DNA of 64,000 nucleotides from assembly GCF_026627925.1 (NCBI RefSeq), contig NZ_JAPNLE010000007.1:558001-622000 (forward strand). Reading direction: 5' to 3'. The DNA comes from Cupriavidus sp. D39. Lineage in GTDB: Bacteria > Pseudomonadota > Gammaproteobacteria > Burkholderiales > Burkholderiaceae. The translations under genes and the position numbers were made by a program. Positions 1-8,854 of this stretch are shown one piece after another; position 1 is the first letter of the stretch; each line of letters begins with the position of its first letter. The notes under the pieces were generated by a model. That model worked only from the letters and a program-made list of their open reading frames with translations. It was not told the origin of the DNA and made no database searches.

Positions 1-89
1 TCGCGGAGCTCCGGTCGGTGAATCTCCAGCCACAGGCGTTTGGGGCACTGACGGAAGGCCATCAACTTCGACTTGGATAGTGCGCGCAT
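1..89 (-). CDS. DUF2779-family nuclease-like protein, N-terminus only
   Basis: Only the first 29 codons lie in the window; the rest runs off the left edge. They read MRALSKSKLMAFRQCPKRLW and then LEIHRPELR, the typical opening of DUF2779 proteins, a Cas4/RecB-like PD-(D/E)XK group with an early Cys and a W-LE helix. A GAGGGA ribosome site precedes the ATG at 87-89. It is transcribed in the same direction as the AAA+ gene at 136-2232 and lies just downstream of it. That makes it a likely member of the same defence-like island. The catalytic domain cannot be seen, so the nuclease role rests on the family only. Confidence 0.7.
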   Translation of the reverse strand, partial: MRALSKSKLMAFRQCPKRLWLEIHRPELR

Positions 90-135
90 GTTTCCCTCGT
101 GAGCAAGCAGACAGATTATTCCATGCGAATCGGTA

Positions 136-2232
136 TCAAAGGAAGCCGACCGCACTTCTTGTTCCCTCCTTCACCGCGCATTCCGCTTCGAGCGCAGCGA
201 TAAAGTCGGCAGGAGAGCCGATGGTGCGGAAGCGATGCTGGCATACGACTGCCGCAAAATCCCCCGGCGTCAACTTCTGGAGCCGGCCAAGCCGCGATTT
301 CAGGTTCTCAGAAGGTGCCGGCGGCGCCAGCACATCGCAATGGCGGCAAAAGAGGTCCCAAGCCTGTCTAGGCGTCAGGTATTCGAACTTCACCTTCAGA
401 TCAAACCGCCGCAATGCCGCCTGATCCAGCCCGTCCATCAGGTTGGTCGAGGCCACGAACACGCCGGAGAAGGACTCCATCTGCGTCAGCATTTCGTTGA
501 CCAGGCTGACCTCCCAACTCCGCTGGGCGTCCCGACGGTCCTGCAGAAAGCTGTCCACCTCGTCGATGAGGAGTACCGCCCCATCCTGCTCAGCCTGCCG
601 GAACGCACGGGCGATGTTCTTTTCATTGTCCCCTACCCATTTGGACATCAATTCGGAGGCCCGCTTCACATGCAGCGGGACGCCCAACTGCGCGGCCAGC
701 CAGCGGCCATAGGCGGTCTTGCCGGTGCCCGGCGGCCCATACAGGCAGAGCCGCCCTGCCCTGGTTCGCATCAACCCGGCCGCCAGCTCGCCCAGATCTG
801 CGTCGGCGTGGATAAAGGCCGGGTCATAGGTTTCGGGTAGCCGGTTGGGGTCAGCACTAGCTATCGGTTTGTGCCCCTGAGCCTCCAGCGTGTTGCAGAT
901 CAGCAATTCCATGGCCGAGGCCGCCCCCTGCACGCCCAACTCTTCGCGGATCGCCTGCACGACCGAAGCGGCGCGGGTCACGATGGCGGGCGCCAAAGCC
1001 TCGGACTCGGCCACCCGGTCCACAGCGCGAGCGTCCAGCAGGCCCGCGCAGGCGCCCTCGATAATCCGGGCGCGCTGTTTCTTGGGCGGCACAGGCAACT
1101 CGATAATCATGTCAAAGCGCCGAATAAACGCGGCGTCGAGACATTCGGCCGAGTTGGACAGCCACAGGGTAGGTACCGGGTTCGCTTCCAGCATTCGGTT
1201 GATCCATGCCTTACGGGTCTGCGCGGTACTCTTGCGCCCGAAGAAGCCGTCCCCATCGTTAAAGACGTCTTCTACCTCGTCGAAGAGGATCAAGGCCCGG
1301 CGCTGCCCAAAGAAGCTTTGGGCAGCCCGAAAGGCGCGTAGCCGCCGCTCCCCATTGATCGGATCGCCATCGTCGTCCTCGCTGGCCACCTCGAACAGCT
1401 CGCAATCGAGGTCCTTGGCCAGCGCTTTGGCGAGCTGGCTCTTGCCCGTGCCAGGCGCACCATGCACGAAGATGTTCGCGCCCTTTCGTCCGAACGACAG
1501 GGCATGCCGCAGGTAAGGCTGCAGCACCGCCAGCGAGGAGTTGACGTGTTCGTAGTCCGCCAACCCCAGTTGCGCGGGCGCTGCCAAGGCCACCGTGTCC
1601 CGCAGCAGGACGACCGGGTCTGCGTCAGAAGAAACAATATGGTCGGCAAAACTGTCAGAAAGCAACTCCAGCTTGCCATTCAGCATTGAACGGCAGCTGC
1701 GGTCCACGGATACCAGGCCGGATTGCGCCAGGACGCCCTGCGTGCTCAACGCCTCGCGAACCTCTGGCTCCGGCAGGTCGAGCAGGACCGCCAGCACATG
1801 AAACACCTTTGCCGACGACAATTGTCCCAGCCAGTCTGCCGTGTCGTCCAGCAGGCGCTCGTTCTTGAGCATCACGACAAACTCCAGGATCTGGCAATCC
1901 GTATCCGACAGACCCACCAGTTCCGCCAGGCGTGCGATATTGGCGTTAAGGCAGGCAGAAATCTGGGAGTTACAACATTGTTTCTCCGCTTCCTGATGGA
2001 GATTGCGCAGCTTAGCCCTGACGGTTTTGGGATTAAATTCCTCGGACTCCGGATCGATCCACTCCCCCAGACCCAGCAATTTCGCCAGCGTGTCATTGCT
2101 GAAGCCGCTGCGCTGAATGAACTCCTGATGGCCACCCAGGGGAACGAGCAACCGAAGCAGCCAGAGCTGGACAAGCGGCGGCACTTCCAGCGGAATACGG
2201 GAATACCGAGACGGACGGCGGCGCGGGATCAT
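136..2232 (-). CDS. Tandem AAA+ ATPase
   Basis: About 698 residues with two AAA+ modules. The first has Walker A GAPGTGKSQLAKAL and Walker B ALILFDEVEDVF. The second has Walker A GPPGTGKTAYGRWL, Walker B VLLIDEVDSFLQD, a sensor-1-like STN and an arginine-rich ALRRFD. The N-terminal ~250 residues are helical and not recognised. The start at 2232 is preferred over the upstream ATG at 2292 because AAGGAG lies 6 nt before it. The double-ring layout resembles protein-remodelling ATPases (FtsH/Cdc48 type) found in bacterial conflict loci. No protease domain is visible. It is divergent from the sirtuin gene, with a 221-bp shared upstream region, and reads toward the DUF2779 gene. Confidence 0.85.
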   Translation of the reverse strand: MIPRRRPSRYSRIPLEVPPLVQLWLLRLLVPLGGHQEFIQRSGFSNDTLAKLLGLGEWIDPESEEFNPKTVRAKLRNLHQEAEKQCCNSQISACLNANIARLAELVGLSDTDCQILEFVVMLKNERLLDDTADWLGQLSSAKVFHVLAVLLDLPEPEVREALSTQGVLAQSGLVSVDRSCRSMLNGKLELLSDSFADHIVSSDADPVVLLRDTVALAAPAQLGLADYEHVNSSLAVLQPYLRHALSFGRKGANIFVHGAPGTGKSQLAKALAKDLDCELFEVASEDDDGDPINGERRLRAFRAAQSFFGQRRALILFDEVEDVFNDGDGFFGRKSTAQTRKAWINRMLEANPVPTLWLSNSAECLDAAFIRRFDMIIELPVPPKKQRARIIEGACAGLLDARAVDRVAESEALAPAIVTRAASVVQAIREELGVQGAASAMELLICNTLEAQGHKPIASADPNRLPETYDPAFIHADADLGELAAGLMRTRAGRLCLYGPPGTGKTAYGRWLAAQLGVPLHVKRASELMSKWVGDNEKNIARAFRQAEQDGAVLLIDEVDSFLQDRRDAQRSWEVSLVNEMLTQMESFSGVFVASTNLMDGLDQAALRRFDLKVKFEYLTPRQAWDLFCRHCDVLAPPAPSENLKSRLGRLQKLTPGDFAAVVCQHRFRTIGSPADFIAALEAECAVKEGTRSAVGFL

Positions 2233-2453
2233 GCGGATCTCCTTGGTCAATGAAGCCAATTCTCCGCAAGCCTGCGTCAAGATGTGTCGCACGCGGTGGT
2301 GGCCTCACCGCCCCCAAGCCGATCCCCCCGAAATAGACGGAAGATCTCGCTGCGACACAATTTGTCGTGTTCAACTGATACCGTGGCTACACCTGCAAGG
2401 CCAGCCAACTTGGTTCGCCGCAGAGGACGGCAAATATTTCAGAAGAAGAAACA

Positions 2454-3224
2454 ATGACCCTCACTATTTCGCCAGATCTGATCACCACGCTGCGTGGCGC
2501 CAAGCACGTCGTCATCCTGACCGGCGCTGGCGTATCCGCGGAAAGCGGCATCCCAACCTTTCGCGGACGGATGACCGGGCTATGGGAGCGCTATAGCCCG
2601 CAGCAACTGGCCAATGCCGATGCCTTCCAACACGATCCCGAACTTGTGTGGGGCTGGTACGAATGGCGCCGCATGCTGGTAATGAAGGCGCAGCCCAATC
2701 CAGCACACCTGGCCATAGCCCAGATGGCTGCCCAAGTGCCCCGCCTCCCTCTAATCACACAGAATGTGGACGACCTCCACGAGCGCGGCGGCAGCCAGGA
2801 CGTCCTGCATCTGCACGGGCGCCTGCACCGGCCCTTCTGCTTTGACTGTCGGCAGCCCCATGCCTTTCCTCCTGGCCTTCCCGACGAACCGGAAGGTGGC
2901 CGGCGCCTGGCGCCACCGCGTTGCGGTCATTGCGGCGGGCCGATCCGGCCCGGCGTGGTCTGGTTTGGCGAGCGCCTGCCTGAAGACGTCTTGAATGCAG
3001 CCGTCGCAGCCTGCGACGATTGCGACATGCTGATCAGTGTGGGCACCTCCTCGCTAGTGCAACCGGCTGCCGGGCTGCCGCTGCGTGTAGCGCGCCGGCA
3101 CCGGCCAGTGGTGCAGGTCAATCCGGAGCCCAACCCACTTAGCGCGCACATACGGTACGACTTGCTCGGTCCGGCAGGAAGCGTGATGCCAGCGCTGTAT
3201 GAAGCCGCGTGGAGCGCTGTCTAA
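2454..3224 (+). CDS. Sir2-family NAD-dependent protein deacylase
   Basis: 256 residues covering a whole class III-like sirtuin catalytic domain. The visible motifs, in order, are the NAD-binding GAGVSAESGIPTFR, TQNVDDLHERGG, the catalytic His in LHLHGRLHR, a four-Cys zinc ribbon (CFDC ... CGHCGG), and GVVWFGE followed by ISVGTSS. The family transfers acyl groups from lysine to NAD+. The size matches stand-alone CobB-type enzymes, with no fused effector domain. It is followed 96 bp later by the NERD helicase on the same strand. Sirtuin folds are also used as NAD-depleting effectors in phage defence, and the neighbours make that possible, but the sequence itself looks like a normal deacylase. 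Confidence 0.85.
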   Translation: MTLTISPDLITTLRGAKHVVILTGAGVSAESGIPTFRGRMTGLWERYSPQQLANADAFQHDPELVWGWYEWRRMLVMKAQPNPAHLAIAQMAAQVPRLPLITQNVDDLHERGGSQDVLHLHGRLHRPFCFDCRQPHAFPPGLPDEPEGGRRLAPPRCGHCGGPIRPGVVWFGERLPEDVLNAAVAACDDCDMLISVGTSSLVQPAAGLPLRVARRHRPVVQVNPEPNPLSAHIRYDLLGPAGSVMPALYEAAWSAV

Positions 3225-3320
3225 CGTTCAAGTGCGGCGGGCGACCGGCCGGCGGCTGCAGTTTGCTGGCTACGGGCCTTCAGGTATTCTCCCTTGATCT
3301 CAAGACACGGGAGAATAAGA

Positions 3321-4952
3321 GTGGCACGCATCATTCCAGACGGCTGGGAAACCATGCCGGCCAGCGGCCCCGTCCAGCGCGAGCTTGATACGCTCGCAGT
3401 CCTGGCCGCCGGTCTGCCGGATGACTATACGGTCTACCATGCCGTGCACTGGACCAATGTCCAGCGCACGCACGCAATCTACGGGGAAATCGACTTCGTC
3501 GTCGTGAACCGCTGCGGCCACTTGCTCATCATCGAGCAGAAAAGCGGTTATCTCGAAGAAACGCCCGAGGGGCTGGCCAAAAACTACGCAGGCAAGATCA
3601 AGGTGGTGTCGGTTCAGATGGGACGCACCGCGGATGGCCTACGCGGCAAGCTGATGCGTAGCCTCAACGGGCAGCCGGTGGTCATCGAGCACCTGCTCTA
3701 TTGCCCCGACCATACCGTGCAGCATCCGCTCACCGCCGGCCTGTCGCCAGAGCGCATCGTGGACGCCAGGCGGCGCGACCAGCTCTGTCGCCTGATCCAG
3801 GACATCTTGCCGGCCGGCGAGGAACAGGCTGGCACCGAGCGCGTCCATCGCTTCCTGCGCGACACCATCCAGTTGGAAACTGATGTCAGCGCCCTGATCG
3901 GCCAGGCGCGTACGCTGGTGACGCGGGTATCCGGCGGCCTGTCGCACTGGGCGCGCCAGCTCGATATGGAGCCCTTCCGCCTGCGGGTCACCGGCACGGC
4001 CGGCTCGGGCAAGACGCAACTGGCGCTGGCCGAGTATCGAGATGCCGTCGAGTGCGGCCGGCGTCCGCTCTATGTCTGCTTCAACCGGCCGCTCGCCGAT
4101 CACTTCGCGCGGATTGCGCCGGCCGGCGGGCTGGTCTGCACGTTCCACATGCTGTGCGACCAGATCTTCAGGCATGCGGGCGGCACGCCGGATTTCACAC
4201 GGCCGGACGCGTTCGCGAAGCTGGTCGAGGACGTAGCGGCACTCCCGGTTCCGCCGGACTTCCTCTTCGACACGGTAATTGTCGACGAAGGCCAGGATTT
4301 CGCGCCGCAGTGGCGCGACCTGGTGCTGCGGCATGCCGCGCCGGCCGCTCGCGTAATCTGGCTGGAAGACCCTATGCAGAACCTCTATGGGCACCCCAGT
4401 GCCGAATTGCCTGGCTGGGTCAGGCTGCGTGCGACGAGCAACTTCCGCAGCCCGCGCCCGGTCGTTAGGCTACTGCAGCCGTTGCTGCCGCTTGGCATGG
4501 AGATCGAGGCGAGCGCGCCGATCTCAGCCGCCGATGTGGAATTCCTGGTCTACCCGGACCAGGCGGGCATGCTGCAGTCCGTCAAGGATGCCATCCGCAT
4601 GTGCTATTCAGCCGGCTTTCGCAAGGAAGACGTCGCGCTGCTCAGCTACCGCGGCCGCGACAATTCTGCGTTGCTCTGCTATGACCAGATCGGCCCACAT
4701 ACGTTGCGCGCCTTCACCGGCAGCTACGACGTACTTGGGCAGCCGGTGTATTCCCAAGGCGATGTGCTCGCCGACTCCATCTTCCGCTTCAAAGGCCAGT
4801 CCGCGCCGGCGGTGGTATTCGCGGAGATCGACTTCGAAAACCTCGGTGAGAAGGAGATTAGACGGTTCTTCGTGGGTGCCACCCGGGCGACCATGAAATT
4901 GGTGCTGGTAATTTCGGAGCGGGCGGCCGGGATATTGCTCGATCGGATATAG
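3321..4952 (+). CDS. NERD-domain nuclease fused to SF1 (UvrD/Rep-like) helicase
   Basis: About 543 residues. The N-terminal ~110 residues hold a NERD nuclease-related domain with GEIDFVVV and LLIIEQKSG, the acidic/QxK core of the restriction-endonuclease fold. Next come Walker A GTAGSGKTQLAL, Walker B VIVDEGQDF, a motif III-like IWLEDPMQNLYG, and C-terminal SF1 motifs FRFKGQSAPAVVF and FFVGATRA. The GTG at 3321 is chosen because GGGAGA lies just upstream; a TTG at 3294 has no such site. NERD-helicase fusions are common in defence islands, and here it sits between the sirtuin and the WYL regulator. The predicted activity is ATP-driven DNA unwinding or translocation with cleavage. Confidence 0.85.
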   Translation: MARIIPDGWETMPASGPVQRELDTLAVLAAGLPDDYTVYHAVHWTNVQRTHAIYGEIDFVVVNRCGHLLIIEQKSGYLEETPEGLAKNYAGKIKVVSVQMGRTADGLRGKLMRSLNGQPVVIEHLLYCPDHTVQHPLTAGLSPERIVDARRRDQLCRLIQDILPAGEEQAGTERVHRFLRDTIQLETDVSALIGQARTLVTRVSGGLSHWARQLDMEPFRLRVTGTAGSGKTQLALAEYRDAVECGRRPLYVCFNRPLADHFARIAPAGGLVCTFHMLCDQIFRHAGGTPDFTRPDAFAKLVEDVAALPVPPDFLFDTVIVDEGQDFAPQWRDLVLRHAAPAARVIWLEDPMQNLYGHPSAELPGWVRLRATSNFRSPRPVVRLLQPLLPLGMEIEASAPISAADVEFLVYPDQAGMLQSVKDAIRMCYSAGFRKEDVALLSYRGRDNSALLCYDQIGPHTLRAFTGSYDVLGQPVYSQGDVLADSIFRFKGQSAPAVVFAEIDFENLGEKEIRRFFVGATRATMKLVLVISERAAGILLDRI

Positions 4953-5192
4953 GCTCCGCCAGCGCATACCATTATCCGAAGATGACATCATTTAGCGAGC
5001 CACTGCCCGTGTTCGATATCTCCAAGTCGACGGGATTGCGCCTATGGGTGTTGCCGTTCTGCCTGAAGGCACGCGAACTGGCAGTTCCTCCCCATGCGCC
5101 GTTCGCACACGCCTTCCATAGCAGGCAGTCAGTTGATGGCATTCCTGGCGGACGCGAGGATCATCCAGAGCAACGTCTCATGCCAAACCACA

Positions 5193-5218
5193 GGATCTGC
5201 GCATTTTGTGCGCGGACC
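5193..5218. promoter_or_regulatory. Imperfect palindrome upstream of the WYL gene (possible operator)
   Basis: In the 312-bp gap between the helicase and WYL genes (4953-5264), which has no convincing ORF, the sequence GATCTGCGCA-TTTTG-TGCGCGGACC forms an imperfect dyad. Its TCTGCGCATT half-site recurs in the perfect palindrome at 7168-7194. WYL regulators often repress their own gene, so an autoregulatory operator is plausible. This is inference. Confidence 0.4.
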
Positions 5219-5264
5219 CGCTACGATAGCGCCTCCCAAATAGAACAAACAACGGAAACATCAG

Positions 5265-6329
5265 ATGGTGACTTCGGCAAAGTGGCCCCGCCTCGAAAGC
5301 GATATCCTGTCCTGCATGCCCTCGGCGGCCGAAGAGCCGATTTCGTCTGGCGATCTGATAGACAACTTGCAGAAGCTCTGCCAGCACAATCCGCCCGGGC
5401 GTGACACCATTCTTCGTGCGCTGGATCGCATGGAGATCGACGGACTGGTGGCCAAATCCGGCCGCTCGCGCGACCGGGTATGGTGGCGCACGGGCAAGAG
5501 GGCGCCCTCGGACACAGCTCGCCGCCCGCCGCTGGAACTCGCCATCGCGCTGCTGACGCTGCAGCGGCACGCGCCCAACCACTTGCCCAGCCACGTCGTC
5601 AGCGAACTCGAAGCGTATTTCGCCGGTGCGACAAAGGTCTTGCAGGAAAGCCCCATAGACAGGGCGCTCGTCGACGCCCGCGCCTGGGCGACCAAGACAG
5701 TGCGTATCGACGCGGGCTATCCACTGCGCTCGCCACCGATCCGCGAAGAGATCCTGAACGCAATCCGGCGCGCCTTGTATGCCACCAGGGTGCTGACGGT
5801 CTGCTACCGCAATTCCCGGCTCGACAGCGAGGCCCCGGCCGAATACCCCGTCGTGCCGCTTGCACTGGTCGAACGCGGCCCGGTGCTCTACCTGGTTGCG
5901 AGCCGACTTAGCAGCGATGGCAGCTTCAAGCGCTACCAGTTGCGGCTGGACCGCTTCGTGTCCGCCACCTGCACTGAAGTGCCAGGCGAACCAGACCCGG
6001 ATTTCGATCTGGAAGCGTATGTCCGCCATAATCAGTTCTTCTCCTTCTTTCCCGAGGCGCCGGTACGCATCGAGCTGCGAGTCAGGGAGGATGGCGAGAT
6101 CAAGAACCTGTTCCGCGAACAGAAGCTGGCCGACGACCAGGAGATTGTCGAGGAAGAGGGTGGCTTCCGCCTGGCCGCCACGGTCATCCCCTCCGTCGAG
6201 TTGCGCAACCTCCTGATGGAGCGCTCGGCGCGCGTGGAAGTACTATCGCCTGCCAGCCTGCGCAAGGATATCGCGGAGAACCTCAGACAGGCATACGCCA
6301 TCTACGCGGACAGCGCCGGTCCTGCCTGA
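5265..6329 (+). CDS. WYL-domain transcriptional regulator
   Basis: 354 residues. The N-terminus (~1-75) is a winged-helix-like region (DILSCM ... RDTILRALDRMEIDGLV). The middle (~165-240) is a WYL domain: an I-N-A-I helix, LTVCYRN, then PVVPLALVERGPVLYLVAS and FKRYQLRLDRF. The C-terminal ~100 residues match the WCX extension usual in the family. WYL proteins bind nucleic acid or nucleotide ligands and control defence loci such as BREX and CBASS. The ATG is at 5265 with a weak GGAAA site. It lies downstream of the helicase and converges with the minus-strand gene at 6348-7118. Confidence 0.85.
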   Translation: MVTSAKWPRLESDILSCMPSAAEEPISSGDLIDNLQKLCQHNPPGRDTILRALDRMEIDGLVAKSGRSRDRVWWRTGKRAPSDTARRPPLELAIALLTLQRHAPNHLPSHVVSELEAYFAGATKVLQESPIDRALVDARAWATKTVRIDAGYPLRSPPIREEILNAIRRALYATRVLTVCYRNSRLDSEAPAEYPVVPLALVERGPVLYLVASRLSSDGSFKRYQLRLDRFVSATCTEVPGEPDPDFDLEAYVRHNQFFSFFPEAPVRIELRVREDGEIKNLFREQKLADDQEIVEEEGGFRLAATVIPSVELRNLLMERSARVEVLSPASLRKDIAENLRQAYAIYADSAGPA

Positions 6330-6347
6330 CCTCAGCCGTGCCGGCCC

Positions 6348-7118
6348 TTACAGGACGAGGGCGGGCACGTCCGTGGCCGGCCAAGGATAGGCGATGGTGA
6401 TGTCGGCGGTCAGGTCGAGCGAGCTGGAATTCCTGCGAAACGCGCGGATGCGCTGGAGTAGGTGCGGATTGAAGGAATCCACGTGGTCCATCACATGCGT
6501 CTGCGCGGCGACCAGTAGCCGGGCGGGCGCAGCGTAGGAGCGGTTGACCGCCGCCCACAGCACGGACAAGACGCGCCTGGACAGTGCCTCGCGATCCGGC
6601 TCCTGCTCCCGGGTCAGGATGCACAGTGCATTCAGGGCAGCCAGTTCATGGAAGCCCGACCGCTTGCCCGCATTCGCCGCGAACAACGGCTCGATTGCTG
6701 TGCGCGCCACGATGCCCAGCGCTGCCGCCAGGCTGCGCTCGCCCGCTAACACCCAACACCCCAGGCGATCGGCCGGCAGATGCTGCGTCGACCCGAGCAC
6801 CACAGCGATCTCGCTGGTGCCGCGCCGATGCGCCCGCCGCATGGCATCCACCGGCCCCATCGCATTCCAGCGCGCGCCGCCGAACACACCGCTCAGGCGC
6901 GCCGCGTCGACCAGATGGATGACTAGATCGGGCCGCGGCCTCGCCCGCTCGTCCATGGTCCATTCGAGCCTGCCTTCCAATGTAGGCAGGTCCAACAACA
7001 GACCTGCGACCTCCTGCTCGGAGAAGCCCCAGCGCCGCAGCAGCACGCGCTGCGGGTTGGGCTGCGGGCTGGCGGCGATGGTCGCGAGCGTAGAAGCGGG
7101 AATCGTGATGACTTGCAT
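6348..7118 (-). CDS. Hypothetical protein, 256 aa, island-associated
   Basis: I do not recognise this family. The start at 7118 has an excellent AGGAGG site 7 nt upstream; an earlier in-frame ATG at 7202 lacks one and lies beyond the palindrome at 7168-7194. The protein is mostly predicted helix, with a hydrophobic GCWVLAGERSLAAALGIVART stretch split by charged residues, so it is probably soluble. No signal peptide or nucleotide-binding motif is visible. It shares its upstream region with the divergent small gene at 7244. It may be controlled by the WYL protein through the shared half-site. Confidence 0.7.
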   Translation of the reverse strand: MQVITIPASTLATIAASPQPNPQRVLLRRWGFSEQEVAGLLLDLPTLEGRLEWTMDERARPRPDLVIHLVDAARLSGVFGGARWNAMGPVDAMRRAHRRGTSEIAVVLGSTQHLPADRLGCWVLAGERSLAAALGIVARTAIEPLFAANAGKRSGFHELAALNALCILTREQEPDREALSRRVLSVLWAAVNRSYAAPARLLVAAQTHVMDHVDSFNPHLLQRIRAFRRNSSSLDLTADITIAYPWPATDVPALVL

Positions 7119-7167
7119 GGCTTGCCCTCCTGGCTGCTGAGTCTGCTGAGGAGTGAAGTGTCGCAAC

Positions 7168-7194
7168 GCATCTGCGCATTCGATGCGCAGATGC
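7168..7194. promoter_or_regulatory. Perfect 12-bp-arm palindrome between divergent genes
   Basis: GCATCTGCGCAT and ATGCGCAGATGC are separated by only TCG, giving a perfect dyad. It lies 50 bp upstream of both the minus-strand gene starting at 7118 and the plus-strand gene starting at 7244. The arm contains TCTGCGCATT, also present at 5197-5206 in front of the WYL gene. It is likely a repressor operator for the divergent pair; WYL binding is inferred from the repeated half-site. Confidence 0.5.
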
Positions 7195-7243
7195 GCCATC
7201 AATATTCATCCTGTTCCGAACCACCACTAGAAGGGAGAATACG

Positions 7244-7453
7244 ATGAGCCGGCAAGCTCTGAGAGACGCCCACGCCCACGTCATTGGCTATATCGATACG
7301 GACGCCAGGGGAGCGCAGACCGCGCGCGACAGCCACCTGCACCTGGTTGGACGCTACGAGCCGCAGCACGACGTCACGCGCGACGCCCACGCCCGGCTGG
7401 TCGGCAGCGGCAATCAGCTCGCCGCGCTGGTCGCCGTCGCGGCCGGGCGCTAA
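7244..7453 (+). CDS. 69-aa protein of three beta-type repeats
   Basis: A strong AAGGGAG site precedes the ATG. The whole protein is three tandem ~20-residue units with the pattern R-D-(A/S)-H-x-(H/R)-(L/V)-(I/V)-G followed by a turn and a variable strand: RDAHAHVIGYID, RDSHLHLVGRYE, RDAHARLVGSGN. The short, regularly spaced Gly units suggest a small propeller-like or flower-like beta fold. The C-terminus is hydrophobic (LAALVAVAAG). The role is unknown. Its small size, divergent partner and shared palindrome suggest a partner or adaptor of the 6348-7118 product. Confidence 0.6.
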   Translation: MSRQALRDAHAHVIGYIDTDARGAQTARDSHLHLVGRYEPQHDVTRDAHARLVGSGNQLAALVAVAAGR

Positions 7454-7570
7454 GGATTGCGCCACGTGGATGCCATCCCATGCCGGATTCGCCTGCACTT
7501 TTGCCTGGATGCCGCCGCAAGGCCACTATTTCAGCCAGCGTATGCACCCCAATCCCCCGCGTTCTAAAAG

Positions 7571-7831
7571 TACACATGGCGCATCTGGACGCCGGAGTGC
7601 GAATGGGAAGGGCGTGAGTTCTTCGAACACGCGTCGGCACTGGGCACGGCACGCTTCATGGCAATGCGCGACAGCCTCAAGGCCGCCGACGTGCACCATT
7701 TTGTCTACAACACCGCGCGGCCTCCGCTGGGTGCCACACCGTTCGACCGCAGCCATCCCAGGTGGGCGGGCGTGCGCTTCGCGCCGGCGCTGGAGGACGG
7801 CACGGACCTGCCGTGGGACGGGCACCGATGA
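7571..7831 (+). pseudogene. C-terminal remnant of an unidentified protein
   Basis: An open frame of 86 codons follows a TAA at 7568 with no start codon before residue 30. It has protein-like composition (RIWTPECEWEG, FFEHASALGTARFM, ADVHHFVYNTARPPLG) and ends in WDGHR. I do not recognise it. It looks like the 3' end of a gene whose 5' part was lost. The flanks 7454-7570 and 7832-7885 hold nothing I can identify. Confidence 0.35.
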
Positions 7832-7885
7832 TCGCGCCGGCCCGCGATTGGCTCGCAGGCCGACTCATGTTCAATACCGTCACTA

Positions 7886-8410
7886 TCAATAGCCATCCAT
7901 GAACAGGACCATCTCCACCATGCGGGCCGTCCATTTTATGTCCCCGGACGGGGCGCGTGCGGTTAAGTTCATCGCGGATATTCCGTGCCGGTGCGTTGCC
8001 CGCGAAACGCTGGGCCAACTCTGGTAGCCGTGGGGCCAGCGCAGCGCGTAGGCGGTCGCGTTCCGGGTGCCGCCGCGCCCGGCCACGCGACCGATATCGG
8101 CCAGGTTCGGCGGGATTGCCTCGTGGCCGCTTGCCACCAGCAATGCGTCTATGCGGCGGATCAGCGAGTGCGCGACGCGGCTGTCCCAGATAACTAGTTG
8201 GCGATCATCTTCTAGATGCGCCGTGGCGAACGCGGCCACCTTGGTCCGGCCGCTGTTCATCAGTGCGCCATCAAGCTCCTGCCCCGTGAGCGCGGATCGG
8301 AACACCAGTTCGGTGGTGTCATCGGGAAACGGCCGTTGTGGAACACCGCTCCAGATGAATACGTCCTGGGCGAACCAGCGGCCCGCTCCCGTTCAGCATC
8401 CGTCCAGTGG
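7886..8410 (-). pseudogene. Frameshifted hypothetical gene
   Basis: The minus strand reads WFAQDVFIWSGVPQR through LVIWDSRVAHSLIRRIDALL and YALRWPHGYQSWPSV to LFMDGY and stop. This is a convincing protein with no start of its own. Upstream of 8377 the frame meets a TGA, while the neighbouring frame continues the sense (WTDAERERAAG), so a one-base indel near 8378 is likely. The WDSRVA segment faintly recalls OGG-fold proteins of defence loci, but that is weak. Nothing is seen in 8515-8588. Confidence 0.45.
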
Positions 8411-8588
8411 CCTGTCGTTTCAGCTGCTCTCGCGGCAACGGGGTCATGGGCAACTGCTGAATCACCGTGAGTAAGCGCGGCAAACGATCCTGTTCGAGAT
8501 GCCTCCGTGCTCACGCGGCGCGAATAGCGAGGAAAACTCTAACAGCGATTGTGGTCGGCCCAAGACGGGCTCGCTGGCTAAATGAGTC

Positions 8589-8825
8589 TCAGTCGATCAC
8601 CCACCCACCCTCAATCAAGCTTTCGAGACTCGGGTAGCTATGCATTTGCCCGTCAGTCCGATCCGTCACCGTGTACTTCTGGTGCACGAGATCCGTGATG
8701 CCAATCGTAGCAAAGCCCCCATCCCTGTGTTTGAGTGCAACCTCCGACCCCAGCGGAATCGGCAATGCCGTGAGCGTCTCGCGCGTTAGTGCCTTCAGTT
8801 CTTCCGACCAATCAGTGCTATCCAT
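8589..8825 (-). CDS. Small protein B, copy 1 (paralogue of 44809-45045)
   Basis: 78 residues, starting at 8825 with GGAGGGGGC directly before the ATG. It shares VALKH(R/I)DG, I(T/S)DLV, (Y/F)TV(T/E)DR(T/A)DG and a final GGWVID/AGWVID with the intact copy at 44809-45045. Function unknown; short and acidic, with a possible beta-barrel core. It lies 29 bp downstream of the truncated A gene in the same order as at the second locus, so A and B behave as a linked module. Confidence 0.7.
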   Translation of the reverse strand: MDSTDWSEELKALTRETLTALPIPLGSEVALKHRDGGFATIGITDLVHQKYTVTDRTDGQMHSYPSLESLIEGGWVID

Positions 8826-8854
8826 GCCCCCTCCTTGGTGTTGATCTGATCCCG

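Noticed and set aside
4982..5404. 140-codon open frame before the WYL gene
   Set aside because: No ribosome site, overlaps the WYL start and the dyad, and no protein-like motif.
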